NCBI GenBank assembly: GCA_949318235.1
Contig: OX439133.1
Location: forward strand, 30,660,129-30,724,128
Source: Ecdyonurus torrentis
Taxonomy: Eukaryota > Arthropoda > Insecta > Ephemeroptera > Heptageniidae
Direction of reading: 5' to 3'
Length of the DNA stretch: 64,000 nt
Shown: positions 21,205-61,827 of the stretch, in pieces
Numbering within the stretch: the stretch's first letter is position 1
Layout of the letters: each line of letters begins with the position of its first letter
Notes under the pieces: generated by a model
What the model was told of the DNA's origin: nothing
What the model saw: only the letters and a program-made list of their open reading frames with translations
Databases searched by the model: none
Position numbers and translations under genes: made by a program

Positions 21205-21437
21205 CAAGGTCCATATATAAGAGGTTAGTTGCTCCGGGAAAAGTTTTGGCCAAGGTCACACAGCTCAAAGAAATTCACCAAAGAGGTCAGGTGTATTTTT
21301 ATTCCCCTTATCAGTGACGTAACTGGTGAACGGCATCGTATTGGCTTAGAATCAAGTACATATATGCATCCATCACAAAATAAAATCAACTGCGCGAGTT
21401 CTGTGCTGCGCTCAACCTCTTTATTATATGGACCTTG
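21205..21437. mobile_element. TIR element with 9-bp target duplication
   Basis: Inverted ends CAAGGTCCATATA and TATATGGACCTTG (the right end with one extra internal T) are flanked by TGTAAGGAC at 21196-21204 and 21438-21446. The duplicated copy at about 20651 supplies a related uninterrupted site. Nine-bp duplications are typical of Mutator-like elements. It is 233 bp with no transposase. Confidence 0.82.
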
Positions 21438-21689
21438 TGTAAGGACTAACAAAGACATAGTACACAAACAATTCTATGGTTACAAATTTTAAATGCATTT
21501 GGAATGCACATTTTTAAATACATTAGAGTAGTATATAATTAAAAGATGACATAGCAATCTCAGTAATAATTATTTAAATGTTGTATAGGTTATTATAAAT
21601 CCAATATTTTTATCAGATTGAACATCATTTCAACTTAACAGTAATCTGATAGTTATATATTTTTTAAAAATGCATTTGACCTATGATAA

Positions 21690-21960
21690 ATTTGAAAGAA
21701 TGCTAGTAGAATACCAGCGCTGGTCTTTTACCATAGTTGAAGAGGTATTCCCATAGTTTGGTGAATATATCTTACTAGAGCACAGGGATAGTGAATATAT
21801 TTTGATACTCAACTCTACAAGATACGAAATCAGTTTTTACAAACTTAGAGAAACTTTTCAGACAAACTGTGATCGTTCCATATAGTTTGTCCCAAGTTTG
21901 TAAGCGCTGATAAAAGCAAACTTTTTTTAAACTAGATCACTTTTTAGAGCTAGGCAAAAT
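21690..21960. mobile_element. MITE family C, degraded copy
   Basis: CCAGCGCTGGTCTTTTACCATAG and the inner CAAACTTAGAGAAACTT with AAGTTTGTAAGCGCTGATAA (each in part) match the family C layout. The right arm is truncated. Confidence 0.6.
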
Positions 21961-22101
21961 ATAGAAGTTCAGCACATAGCTGAAGAATTATTTTATATGG
22001 ACACACTATGGCAGCAATCATACCCCATATAGTTCTCATCCAAGGCTGATGGGAGCAAAGACCGCACTACAATAAAACTATCACAGGTTTATCCTCCTAC
22101 G

Positions 22102-22373
22102 TTATGGTCCTGACCCTGATGGGAAGAACCTCACGATAAAAATATCAATGAGTCAAACCTGGCAGATGTAGGTGCAGAGGCCCCAATATTTTTATCACGA
22201 AGGTTCTTCCCATCCCAGTAAACTACAGTTTTTTCGCATCAAGTAACTGTCCAATACAAGAACGTCAGAAACCAATGACGTTACATGAGCTGGGAGTGAC
22301 ATTCTTGCATCGGAAAAGTACTTGTAAAAACAACTTTTTACTGGGATACTGGGGATTAGTGTCAGGACCATAA
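22102..22373. mobile_element. Palindromic TIR element, about 270 bp
   Basis: The ends TTATGGTCCTGAC and GTGTCAGGACCATAA are inverted. Internal inverted pairs GGGAAGAACCT/AGGTTCTTCCC and CCCAGTAAA/TTTACTGGG suggest a nested structure. Confidence 0.7.
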
Positions 22374-23246
22374 TATAAGAAGAGGAACATATGATAATTA
22401 AAACTGATGTCTATTAATGTGTTCATATTTTCATTGGTCAAATGGACAACAAATTTAAATACTGTTTGTGATAATAAATGTTACAAATTAAAGCTTTACA
22501 TAATTTACCTGTCATTTAAATTTGATAAACTCTAAATATGAAATATGAGCACAAAGTTTATACAACTTATCGGCAAACTTAAGTCCATTTTATCTACTTA
22601 TTGACTGATAAAGAAAGAACTGTTTTGATTGTTGAGAGTTAGAGCAGTATAATTGTTCACTACAATTGACACAAGGCTTTTTTAATGCAACATACCAAAC
22701 TAATAAACCTAACTCTTTAACTGGAAGTACATTTTATCCAAAATATAAAAGATATATGATATTGGCTGTGAGATCATACACTGATTGATTGCTCTTTGTA
22801 ACTTTACCTATATAATAAGTGAGAAGACAAAAATAACTTGACAAGACTGTATATAGTAAATGTGCGCTCGCACATGCGCAGAGAAACACTTTTATTTCAT
22901 TTATTTATTTGCATTCTTTTAGAAAACTTCTGCGTTGGTTCTGAAGAAATTTAAACTTGTACTGTACGTCTTTCACACTTTTAAAAGTGTTTTAAAAGTA
23001 CGTACTGTAATAGACATTTTTAAAGATTTATTTTTAACCAAGAACATCTATATTTTAAGATATTTTGAGATGATTTTTTATAGAGCTTTTTATATGTTCT
23101 GTAAACCTGCATAATAGTTTCCTGAATCTAAAATGTATACAGTTATACTAATAAATAATTTACAATAAATTTGTACAAAAAGTAACCTTTTCAACAGTCA
23201 TATTTGTCACATAACCACAAAAAATTTATATTTACCACGTATTTGG
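22374..23246 (-). other. Intergenic DNA and probable 3' UTR of the - strand gene
   Basis: AT-rich. On the - strand AATAAA occurs at 23032-23027 and again around 22910-22893 (reads TTTATT on +), as candidate poly(A) signals for the gene ending at 23247. No other feature seen. Confidence 0.4.
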
Positions 23247-51537
<28,291 letters not shown>

Positions 51538-52354
51538 ATTTTTCGGAAACAAAAAACCAGCTCAATTTATACTGAAATGACCAAAATAAAACTGAATAAA
51601 ATTAAAAACTGGTGTGTTTCAAGATAATCTTGGAAAATATTAAAATGGCTTTTGTAAATTTACCTTAGTTTATAATTTAGACTTTAATTAGTACCTTTAG
51701 AAATTGATCATAAAAATTAAGATTTTAATTGACTTTTTATCGATATTAGCGCGCCATTTTTATTTTATTTTTAATTTTGCATATGGGGGTTATATGCGCG
51801 GTATACATCAATAAAACTTAATTATTTTATTATTAATTAAATATAACACTTACAGTCTATTAAATGCATTATAAAAACTTGAAATTTTGAATAATATCAG
51901 CATACCATTAAAAGCTATAAATATGAAAATGTAGAAAATATGAAACAAAAATAGAATTATAAAGTTGGTTTACCAAATCGTGATCCCCATCCCCATCAAT
52001 GATAGGAGCCTCTGCGATAGGGGGAGCAACCCGCACATCATATCGTTTTAAAATTGCAGTATCTGCGGCGATTTTCTGTCAAACGTGGTGCATTTCAAAA
52101 GATGCATGGTCAAACCATTCTAAAATATAAAGATTTTATAAATACAGGAAAAAAAAAAAAAAAAAAAAGAGGACAAATTTTGTTAAAGCTAAATTTTCTT
52201 TGGGAAATTAATCAGTTAATTTTTGGTTATTATTTTGTTATATTTTTCTCACATACTTGAGATACTAATTCAACATATTTACAGAATCAAAATTTCCAGA
52301 AATATTGCTTATAGTGTAGACAAAAATAAATGAGTTATATTTTCCTATGCAGCC
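51538..52354. other. 5' flank of the - strand gene
   Basis: AT-rich, with the candidate motifs listed separately and an A run at 52148-52168. A MITE A-like fragment (ATACTTGAGATACTAATTCA) lies near 52255. No ORF of interest. Confidence 0.4.
51700..51790 (-). promoter_or_regulatory. Candidate promoter motifs of the - strand gene
   Basis: About 200 bp upstream of the start codon lie TATCGATA (51738-51745, the DREF-type motif of insect promoters) and, on the - strand, AAAATGGCGC (51760-51751, similar to a YY1 site). No expression evidence. Motif occurrence alone is weak. Confidence 0.3.
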
Positions 52355-52717
52355 CATAATAGAACCCGGATTCATAGGCATTAAGTGCCTTCAATGCACT
52401 GGGTCTACATTTTAATCAAACTTCATATCTCCATCGATCGTAAAGAAGGTGGTCAGGAAAATATAATAAAGAAAGTGCCTTTTTTTTTGTCTTCTTCTTC
52501 TTCCTTCTTCCTTTTTTTTTTTTTTTTTTTTTTTTCACGCCTTTTTTTCTAAAAAGTGCCTTTAATGCCTTTTTATGAACATTTTGTACAAATTTGTACT
52601 ATAATATATATGCAAAAAAAAAGTGATTTCCTATTTTTATTCATTAATTTTTTTTAAAAAATTAAATATAAAAAAATAATAAATTTACTGATATAATAAA
52701 AAAACGTTCATATAATA

Positions 52718-52808
52718 AATGCTGTTCGTAAACCCTGTTCTCTTGCACCAAAAAATGCGTATTCCATTTGAATAACCGGGTGCAGAGAACAGGGTTTACG
52801 AACAGTAT
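52718..52808. mobile_element. Hairpin MITE family E, copy 3
   Basis: ATGCTGTTCGTAAACCCTG to CAGGGTTTACGAACAGTAT. Confidence 0.87.
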
Positions 52809-52845
52809 TTATATGCACGTTTTTTTATTATATCAGTAAATCAAT

Positions 52846-52958
52846 AGTGTTGTTCGTAAACCCTGTTTTCTTGCACCAAAAAATGCGCATTCCATTCGAA
52901 TATAACCAAAGGTGATCGTCATTTTAGGAGCAGAAAACAGGGTTTACGAACAGCATTA
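52846..52958. mobile_element. Hairpin MITE family E, copy 4
   Basis: AGTGTTGTTCGTAAACCCTG to GGGTTTACGAACAGCATTA. Confidence 0.87.
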
Positions 52959-53061
52959 GTAAACCTTGTTCTCTGCACCATAAAAATGACGATCGCCTAT
53001 GGTTATTCAAATGGAATGCGCATTTTTTGGTGCAAGAGAACAGGGTTTACGAACAGCATTA
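52955..53061. mobile_element. Hairpin MITE family E, copy 5, fused to copy 4
   Basis: Shares the terminal ATTA of copy 4, then GTAAACCTTGTTCTC to GGGTTTACGAACAGCATTA. Its own first terminal bases (GCTGTTC) are missing. Confidence 0.82.
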
Positions 53062-53429
53062 AATTATTATAAAAAAACATTCTTTATTGCTAAATGCTGT
53101 ATTTAAATAGATCTTAAAGTAGTAATTAAAGATTTATAAAAACAAAGTACTTCATATTTATTTTGAATTAATTTCATCAAAGTAGAGCTGTATTTATATT
53201 AAAGAATAATGATACAATGATAAAAATTATTCAGATTTTATGATAAAAAAAATAATAAAACGATTGCATATCTAGATCATTTTATATCCCATATTGCATT
53301 TTTAAAGTGCATTTTTTCCCAAAATGAAGTGCCTTTTTAGGTACCTTTTTTTTTTTTTTAATTTTTTTTTTTTTTTGAAGTGCCTTTTAATCCGGGCTCA
53401 TTATAGTTATTAAAAGTTATCCAACATTT

Positions 53430-53958
53430 CAAAGCACGATGGGTTAAAATTGGGGTTCAAATATAGATTCATTTGCATTGGTGCATTTTGCGACACTTTC
53501 ACACTATGTTGCGACGACATGCAGTTTTTGCGATAGAATTTTTTAACTTTCATTTTCGGGTCCAACTTAATACAGAAAATAAAAATTCAATCCTACCGTA
53601 AAGTATATTCTACCTTAAGCTGTCGTAACGAAAATTTTAAAAAGCAATTTAGAATCATGTTCTATATTGAAGAAAAACAACAACATTTTTTTCAATTTTA
53701 TACTCAAATGGTGTAAAAAATATTAAATTTGAAGTACTTGAATTGTTATGGCAAATTCTTTTAAGAGTCCCGTGCACTGCATGCTGTCCCTGCATAGATA
53801 AGCAACTTTTCATACTCTCATTTAAATAATCAATGTAATGGTACACTTTAATCAAATAATAATTGATTAGCAAAACGTTTCATTTTTATTTCTTGAATTA
53901 TAATTGCAATACAAAGATTGCCTGATTTAAAAATTGAATGCAAATATATTTGCAAGTC

Positions 53959-53993
<35 letters not shown>

Positions 53994-54925
53994 AATAAAA
54001 TGCCGCTTTTATAATGTATAATACTAATAGTAAAATAAATGCATCCATATTATAAAAATAAAAAAATATATTTTAAGCCATTAAATTTATATTGGACTAA
54101 TTACTAATATTTATTAATTAATTATTTTATAGTTTCTGAAAACGTTATAATATTGTATATATTTTTAATTAGCTTGTAATACAAAACGTGAAATAATTGC
54201 AATATCAGAAAATGAAAAAAAAAATAATAATAATAAATAAAAAGTGGCAAGAATTATAAATTGCAAATAAAACACCTACTACATTATTAATTAATCTAAT
54301 TAGCAAACGTATACTAAAAAAGTAATATTATATAAAATTTGTGCGTGTATCTATCTATATTTCAATACTGAAGGCACACAACTTTTCCAATTTCTTTTTT
54401 TTTCTTACATAAAATATAAAATACTATGAAGCTCACAATGAATCACTTGATATAAGAAGCGTATATTTTCCAAACTTGGTCAAGAATGTCATTCAAATAG
54501 TCATATATTTATATAGATATACCTTTATCGCTTGGAATCTATGTTTACTATACCTATTATTTGGTCATTTCCTTTAATGACTTCAGTCACTTGAATCTCT
54601 GGTCACGTGATTAATAACCCGATGTTTTCTGTGAGTGCATCGGACTCTTAAGTATATATACCAATTTTGCATTTTCTGCCAAAAAGGGGCGTGGCCTCAA
54701 AAAAATCGCACCTCACCACATCATACTAATGCTGTTCGTAAACCCTGTTCTCTGCTCCTAAAATGACGATCAACTTTGGTTATTCAAACGGGATGCGTAT
54801 ATTTTTTGGTGCATTAAGAGAACAGGGTTTACGAACAACACTATTGTTTCTGCGGGTGGGAGCGCACCACTAGTTTATACCCCTCAATTTGTACCGTCCA
54901 ATTTGACGGGCTGCCACTGATTTGG
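53430..54925 (+). mobile_element. Degraded copy of the innermost hAT family (right part)
   Basis: 53430-53760 matches the interior of 56883-58162 (ATATAGATTCATTTGCATTG and AAAATATTAAATTTGA). 54655-54925 matches its right end (AATTTTGCATTTTCTGCCAA, then GACGGGCTGCCACTG). The middle holds AT-rich DNA with poly(T) at 53960-53992. A family E hairpin is inserted at 54727. Confidence 0.7.
54727..54845. mobile_element. Hairpin MITE family E, copy 6
   Basis: TAATGCTGTTCGTAAACCCT to GGGTTTACGAACAACACTA, inserted near the right end of a degraded hAT copy. Confidence 0.87.
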
Positions 54926-54945
54926 ACAAAAGTAGCTTTGGGAAA

Positions 54946-55175
54946 ATTAGCTATTTTTCGGTAATTATTATTTTTCTTGCATATTTGCTGTGGTAGTAAT
55001 TCAACCTGTTAACTGCATCAATAATGCTCTCAAAAAAATTACGAAGTATTTTTAAACTCTGCTGGCAAAATGTGCCATTTTCCTATACCGCGCGGCCAAG
55101 GCGGCCAATGTAATTTATAACTCACTTAATTATGACGTCGACTTAACATGAATAAACTAAAACCAACCTATGAAG
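54946..55175 (-). mobile_element. MITE family A, degraded copy 6
   Basis: AATTAGCTATTTTTCGGTAA, TCAACCTGTTAACTGCATCA and TATGACGTCGACTTAACATG follow the family A order. The left end is missing and the right terminus has decayed to CCAACCTA. Confidence 0.75.
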
Positions 55176-55939
55176 CGCGCTAGCGAAAGGCGCGGAATCC
55201 TGAATTAAACATAAAATGCATGGGAATTAAGAAACCAATTTTTTTCCTATTATTATATTTTTACATTGCCGGTAATTAAATTATATTATATAAATTCAGG
55301 GGTGGATCCAGGGGGGCGGTGGGGGGCGACCGCCCCCCCCCCCCTCCCCCTAAACGGCCCACGTGGGTGGACAAAATGAGCCAAAATTGAAATTTAGTCC
55401 ATGCAACAACAAAAATTGCGCCTTCGGCAGGCGCAACTTTTATTATTACTGCCTTAAAGCTCGTGGATAGTTTGAATCCTGAATATAACACAAAATAATT
55501 TGTCTAACATCCCCTATATATCCTATACAGTGGCGGTCCTACAGGGGGGATTGAGGGGCGGATATCCCCGGGCCCACTAGGTTTGGGGGGCCCGGGACGA
55601 GGCCTATACATATAAAAAAATTCAATTAAGCTAAAAAAAAAAGAAAAAAAAAAGGAACTTAAGGGACGGGAAGAAGAGAGAGAGAGAGAGAGAAGTTTAA
55701 GAACCAATTTAATGATTTTCATTAGTAAAATTATTCCTATCAAACAAATTATCCAAACAAATTTTATAATGTAAAAAAAAAAAAAAACTAAAGCATATTA
55801 TATAAATCTACAGAAAAAACACAATATCTCTTTAATTTACTAGTAATAATACTTCAGTATTTTCTTATATTTTTAAACAAGGGCCTCCCTGGTTTAAAAA
55901 GGTAAAATAAACTATATACTTACTATATAGAACTAGAAT

Positions 55940-56280
55940 TATATATAATGAAGACTTAAAAAAATTTCAGGGTGTTATTTTATTGCATTTTCATTCTAAA
56001 AGAGGGCATTGTCCTAATTAAGTCGATAGATTGGACATTTCTAAGCTTTGAGCTCATTGAGTATTAATTCTTTTTAAAATTCTTAAACTGACGTTACGGT
56101 AACTTTTCCTATGCCCGCATGCATTGACGTGTTGACATTTTTTGATTTTTTGATTTTTTTTTTTTTTAATAGAAATGCTTATTGAACTTAAAATTTACAA
56201 TTCTGCAAATAAATCGATTCAGGACAATGTCTTCTTTTAGAATTTGAAATAAAATTTTACCCTGAAAACTTTTTTAGTCT
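55940..56280. repeat. Family I inverted repeat
   Basis: ATTCTAAAAGAGGGCATTGTCC near 55995 and GGACAATGTCTTCTTTTAGAAT near 56222 are inverted (each listed feature is partly shown). AAGTCGATAGATTGGAC and AAATCGATTCAGGAC continue the pairing. Relatives lie at 28430 and 63420. Confidence 0.65.
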
Positions 56281-56379
56281 TCCTCATTGGCCTGGCGTAG
56301 GTAAAAAATTGTTCAATGATAAATAAACACTATAGCTCGATCTACCTAAATTTTAGCATTTGTATTCGTCAAATTGACC

Positions 56380-56492
56380 TTGTCCTCTGCTCCTTAAATG
56401 ATGATGACGATCAACTTTGGCTATTCAAATAGAATATGATTGTGATTTTTTTTTTTTTTTTTTTTTGCAAGAGACTAGGGTTTACGAACATC
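56380..56492. mobile_element. Hairpin MITE family E, degraded copy 7
   Basis: CCTTGTCCTCTGCTCCTTAA, CAACTTTGGCTATTCAAAT and AGGGTTTACGAACATCA keep the family order, with a poly(T) expansion in the middle. Confidence 0.7.
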
Positions 56493-56692
56493 ACTTTTGT
56501 TTCGGAAATTTGAAAATAATTCTAACAGAAAAAAAAAACTAAAATTTAGCTTTTTGAGAATATGAAGGAAACATTTTTTGCATGCGCTTAATCGCGCCTA
56601 AATCTGCAAAGTAATTAAAAATAATTTAATTTGCATTATGAATTTTTGTACACTTTTTTTAAAAATATTTCATTCTAAATTAAAGTTTAATT

Positions 56693-56732
<40 letters not shown>

Positions 56733-56882
56733 TTTTTTCTTAAAGCTATCTGATGCACTGACAAGTATACTGAATTTATGCACGGAATTGCCTGTAAATA
56801 GTCACGTGGTAAAAAAATCGCGCCTGCGGCGGGCTATTGGCGCTTCGCGCATCTATTGAGGGGGCCCTGTCAGATTTCTGTC

Positions 56883-58162
56883 CAGTGGCGGCCCAATAGA
56901 GGGGGATGAGGGGACATTTCCCCCGGGCGCCGGGGTAAAAAGGGCGCCGGAGCAAAAAGGGCGCACGGCGAGAGAAATTAGTGGCTAATAAATTATTATA
57001 AAAACTACAATAAAATAGCCTAAAAATAAAAAAAACATATGAAATTGAAGCTTGATAATGCACAATCTGTAAAATAGTAATGCACTTAATGTCAGCATTT
57101 TATGTAAAATGAAAATGATTTAAAAACTCAATTTTTTATAGAATTTTTAATTTTTTGTTTTAAATTTTTTTTTTTAAAGAACCAAGGAACAGTTTTCTAT
57201 GCGCCACAAATAATTATTTGTGGAGTTAGTAAAGTAACTTAAATTCGGCTCAAATAAAATCTTCCGCAAATTAAGGGAATTAAGTAAGTAAAAGATATAT
57301 CTGCAAATAAAACGTCAAGCTCTTCGTCATGCGAAAAATTTTACTTGAACAACTTCTGAATAAAAATACTTTAGAGTGTTCTATTATGCAGATCAACTTT
57401 TATTGACTTTGAGTATAAAAACGATTTTTACGAGATTATTATTATTATTTTACGGAGAGCAAAATTATTGCAAATCGCATATTTAAATTTACATGGATCA
57501 ATTGTAAAAAAAAAAAAAATAATAACAATAAAAAAACTCGAAAATTTGTTGTGGATAAATCCGTAAAATCAATTTTTAGAACCAAACTTTTCAACCTGGA
57601 AAGTATTTTTAAAACACCTTAAAAAAAAAATAATAAATCAATCAAAGCAAGGGTCAAAATCGGGGTTTAAATGTTCAAATATAGATTCATTAGCATTGGG
57701 GGTGGTGCATTTTGCGACTTTTTCACATGCAGTTTTTTTTTTTTTTTTTTTTTTATATTTTGGGTACAGCATGCACACTCTATACTTAATACAGAAAATA
57801 AAAATACAATCCTACTTTAAAGTACATGCTACCTTTAATATATATGTCGTAAATAAATATTTAAAAAGCAATTTAGAATAATGTTCTTTTATTGAAGAAA
57901 AAAATATCAATATTTGTCTTCGATTTTATATACTCAAATGCGGTGTAAAAAATATTAAATTTGAGGTACTTGAATTGTAATAGTAAATTCTTTTAGGTAT
58001 ACTAATTTTGCATTTTATGCCAAAAAGGGGCGTGGCCCCCAAAAAATCGCGCCTGCGGCGCAATAGGGGGCTTCGCCCCATTTGCCTGATTATGCTATTT
58101 CTACGGGTAAGGGCGCACCGCGAGTTTATCCCCCGGGCGCCCAATTTGACGGGCCGCCACTG
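56883..58162. mobile_element. Innermost hAT element, nested in the middle one
   Basis: Ends CAGTGGCGGCCC and GGGCCGCCACTG. TTTCTGTC is duplicated exactly at 56875-56882 and 58163-58170. 1280 bp. The interior is family F sequence (GAACCAAGGAACAGTTTTCT to GGTGTAAAAAATATTAAA), so the palindrome at 48130 is built from this family. Confidence 0.92.
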
Positions 58163-58209
58163 TTTCTGTCCCCGGGCCCAAAATTCGTAGGACCGCCACT
58201 GATCCTATA

Positions 58210-58842
58210 GTTGTCATGTGGTCAGGATATACATCAGAGATATAGTTTAATTATTACTTGGACATCAATGAACTATTTTGCTTATGATAAGAACTAAAAT
58301 ACTTTTTGCAAATTTTATCAGTTTTATCTCAAAATATTTTTACATCCAAATATAATTAAGTTATGTTTTACATTTATTATAATATAATAGTTTTTAAAAG
58401 TGCAAAACAATTTTTAGTAAATTGATTTAAAAAAATAATAATAATAATAATAATAAATAAAAAATTAATACATAATACAGTAATAATAATTTATTTACAT
58501 TTTGCACTTTTTTTTTTTTTTTTTTCAAATATTATATATATTATACTGTATATATTTTTAAATCAAATTACATTAAATAATTTTGCAGAGATCAGTGTTA
58601 AATAGAAAATCTTTCAGAAATTATTTTGCCCAACTTTTATCTTTTTTTTCTTATAAAAAAAAAAAAAAGAAAAAAAAAGAAAGGAAAAGGAAAATCTACC
58701 AAGTGATTTTTTTTTTTTACAATTTAAGAATATTTTTTTTCCTTCGGCACGCTATACCCCCCCCCCCCCCCCCCAGTCTATCATCATGTTTATTTTCTGG
58801 GGAGATCGCCCCCCCCCCCCCCAAATCCTGGATCCGGCCCTG
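58210..58842. mobile_element. Right part of the outer hAT element
   Basis: Continues GTTGTCATG and CATCAGAGATATAG, parallel to 10700-10720 in complement, through AT-rich DNA to the C-rich right end. No gene. Confidence 0.8.
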
Positions 58843-60900
58843 ATTATATACATTCAGTACTATATTACATAATATATATACATATATGTATAATAATAAT
58901 ATACAGACACACACGTACACACGCACATACCAAATGCATCAGATTGCAGAAATGTATTATTGCCGACTTATAATACTGTATTTATATTTAAATGTAAAAA
59001 TATAGCCGCATAAAACACAATTTTATTTTCGATTTCATATACAATATACGCAATGTATTTCTAAAACGCACAATATCCAGCTTCCCCGAGAAAACCTACT
59101 TTTCTCCGAACATAGTATACAGCTCTGGCCAAAAATTTGAAAATGATTTTTATAGGCAAGCAGCAAGCACAAATAATGTTAAAACGCAGCGGCTGCACCG
59201 TTCTTTAACAGTATACACACCAAAGAGATTACATTTTATATTATATAATAGATCAGTGGAATAGACTCTATGATACACATATGCATTTTATAAACATTGT
59301 TTATTTTTAATGGAACTTATTTTAGAGACCGTGGATTTTTTGGTTCATCGCTTTTTTTCTGTCTTTAATAGGTCACTCTTTTAATTAATAATAAGTGCGA
59401 ATTACGCAACATAAAGTCATTAAGACCCATTTTGATTTATAACCATGATTCATTAAAAATTTTAAGTTCAGTCGCCATTTTTAAGGTTTTTAACATTTGT
59501 AAAACATCTTTTTTCACATTTTCAAAAACAAAAACAAAAAAGAAGAAGAAGAATAATGAAGAAGACAATAAAAAGTTATCATTCATAAATGCTCTCCTAA
59601 ATGAATACAACGGGGGGGGGGGGGGGGGGGGGGTCACTTATACGGTATATCTGTCTGTCATGATATATGAGTTGTGAAAATTTGTTTTATTCCTTTTGGG
59701 TACAGTATATAGCTATGATTAAATAACATTAAAAAATTAATTGGTTAAAAATTTGAATATAAGAAATACACTGTAGATTAAAATTATTATAGCTTTTATA
59801 ATTATAAGCTATATAATAAATATTTTAAAAAATATTATAAAAAATAAAGATAAAAATTTATATTAGTAAAATTAAATAATTACTATGAATACCAAATATT
59901 ATGTTATTTTAATTTTAACTCTATAGCTATAAAGGTACCTATAACCTATATGTATTTCTATGGTTATAATTATAATAGTATATTATATTTGTATGAACAG
60001 TACGTGAATGAATTAGTAAAAACATCTTATAAAGCGATTGTGTGCATTTATATTACTAACTTATATAAAAATAAACCATTTTTAAAAAGTACACATAATT
60101 TAACATAAACATTTGGTATATATATTTAATTTAAAAAATTAATTATTTAAAAAAATGCATATTTATATTTTTTATAATATATACTGTATATTATAAAAAA
60201 TGTTATATGATTAAGTTAAATGTTAAATAGAAGGATTTTTTTCCCCCAATTAGATGCATCATTATAATGATAAAAAATCTTAAAGTACTATAATATATGT
60301 ACATAATATAATGAACGATGGATAAAAAAAATACATACCGTCTAAAGCTTTATTATTTCAATAAACTGAAATATATCCCGTAGCAATGGATGCTGATGAC
60401 GATGCTTCAACATCGTGTACGTATAATGCTTATTTTTATATATTTTATGATCCAAGCGACAAGTATCAATGTCTTATAATTTCACTTATAAATTAAAATT
60501 TGCATTAACAGGTATAAAACGGCATAAAAGTATAATAAAACCATCTAAAACAGTAAATATCTAGAGTATATTCGTGTATGTATGCAAATCAAAACAAAAA
60601 TCTTTCACATGATCGTATCTTCAAATAGCGCTTCGTTGGGTAACTTTTTTCAGCCGCGAAAGTTTATTATTTTTTTTATCTTTTTCAAAAAAAAAAAAAA
60701 AAAATCTGATATTATATAATATATATTTAACGTATCATATATATTTAAAATTTTATTAAATACACCTTCAAAACATTTGTTGTTACATTATTATTTTATT
60801 TTTTAAAAATTGTTAATTCAATTATTTGTTGTTATTTATACATATAAGTATATTAATATTATTATTTAAATTATTTTTATTCTTTTTAGTTTTTATATAT
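58843..60900. other. AT-rich DNA, no gene seen
   Basis: Contains a G run of 22 at about 59611-59632 and long AT-rich stretches. No exon or TIR pair could be supported. Confidence 0.45.
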
Positions 60901-60908
60901 ATTTTAAT

Positions 60909-60971
60909 AATTAAAAAAATATTAATAATTTCATAACTATAGTTATGAAATTATTAATAATTTTTTTAATA
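60909..60971. repeat. Near-perfect 63-bp AT palindrome
   Basis: The centre CATAACTATAGTTATG is flanked by AATTATTAATA-type arms and A/T tracts that mirror each other almost completely. It could form a cruciform. Confidence 0.85.
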
Positions 60972-61354
60972 TAAATATATTTGTTATTTCATTTAAACTC
61001 TGTTCAAACTTTAATGAGCTAGGATTTTAAGGTGGGAATACTTCATTTCAACGCCATGCAAATATAAAAAGGGGACGAAGAAAAAAAAGTAAAAATTAAA
61101 AATATATTAACTGTGAAATGACAAGTAATTTTACTTTTCAATCATGGATTGGGCGTCGAGATTTCGAGGATTTCTCGATGGGCCGCGGCAAAAGTGGGCC
61201 GCCATGGGCCGCGAGTCGGCAAAAAAAAAAAAAAAAAAAAAAAAGAGAGAAAGAGATAAAATTTCACCAAGTAAATTTAATAAATATAAAATAAATATTC
61301 AATAAAAAATCTTAACTTGAAAAAAAAAAAATTTTGCCTGTTTACTTTCTTCCT

Positions 61355-61385
<31 letters not shown>

Positions 61386-61809
61386 TAAAAAACAACATAT
61401 TATTATGTTTAATTGCAGTTTAGAATTGTTCTGCAAAAAATTAAATTTTATTTTTAACGATAATAAATAATTATATATTACAGATTATGCGTATATACAT
61501 ATTACGTATTATATTTATACGCACATTGCAGTATAAATTATAATTTTTACTTTCCGTGTTTCCGTGTTAATTATTCGCAACACTCAGACTTGGCCTCGTT
61601 ACTGACTTTTTGTAATCTCGTTACGTTACTCGTTACTTTGGTAAAAAGTAACGCGTTATCGTTACTAGTTACATTTTTTGAAAAGTAATGACGTTACGTT
61701 ACTCATTACTACAAAAAGTAACGAAATTACTTTTGTCGTTACTTTATTTCATATTGGCTTACAAATATTAGTTACACGCCGTGTAATATATTTAAGGCAT
61801 AATCTTTAG

Positions 61810-61827
61810 GAGATAGTAAGGAGGGGG
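61810..61827. repeat. Poly(G) tract
   Basis: About 17 G residues following GGAG. Confidence 0.8.

Larger units (their letters stand above)
52355..53406. mobile_element. TIR element H containing three hairpin MITEs
   Basis: Ends ATAATAGAACCCGGATT and AATCCGGGCTCATTAT are inverted. AAGTGCCTTT repeats occur near both ends. Three family E hairpins at 52718-53061 fill the middle. No transposase. Confidence 0.7.
55528..58201. mobile_element. Middle hAT element, nested in the outer one
   Basis: Ends CAGTGGCGGTCCTAC and GTAGGACCGCCACTG. ATCCTATA is duplicated exactly at 55520-55527 and 58202-58209. Subterminal CCCCGGGCCC occurs at both ends. It contains a degraded family E hairpin, family I sequence and the innermost element. 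No transposase frame survives. Confidence 0.92.
55297..58842. mobile_element. Outer hAT element (same family as 10055-10934), interrupted
   Basis: Left end CAGGGGTGGATCCAGG, right end CCTGGATCCGGCCCTG. Its left 230 bp and right 640 bp match 10055-10934 in reverse complement, and the two parts join exactly at the insertion of the next element. With that insertion and one ATCCTATA removed it would be about 864 bp, close to the 880 bp of the other copy. ATTATATA follows the right end and occurs 4 bp before the left end, so the target duplication is uncertain. Confidence 0.88.

Noticed and set aside
22861..22890. NRF1-like site TGCGCTCGCACATGCGCA
   Set aside because: Isolated motif in intergenic DNA with no nearby start of a gene.
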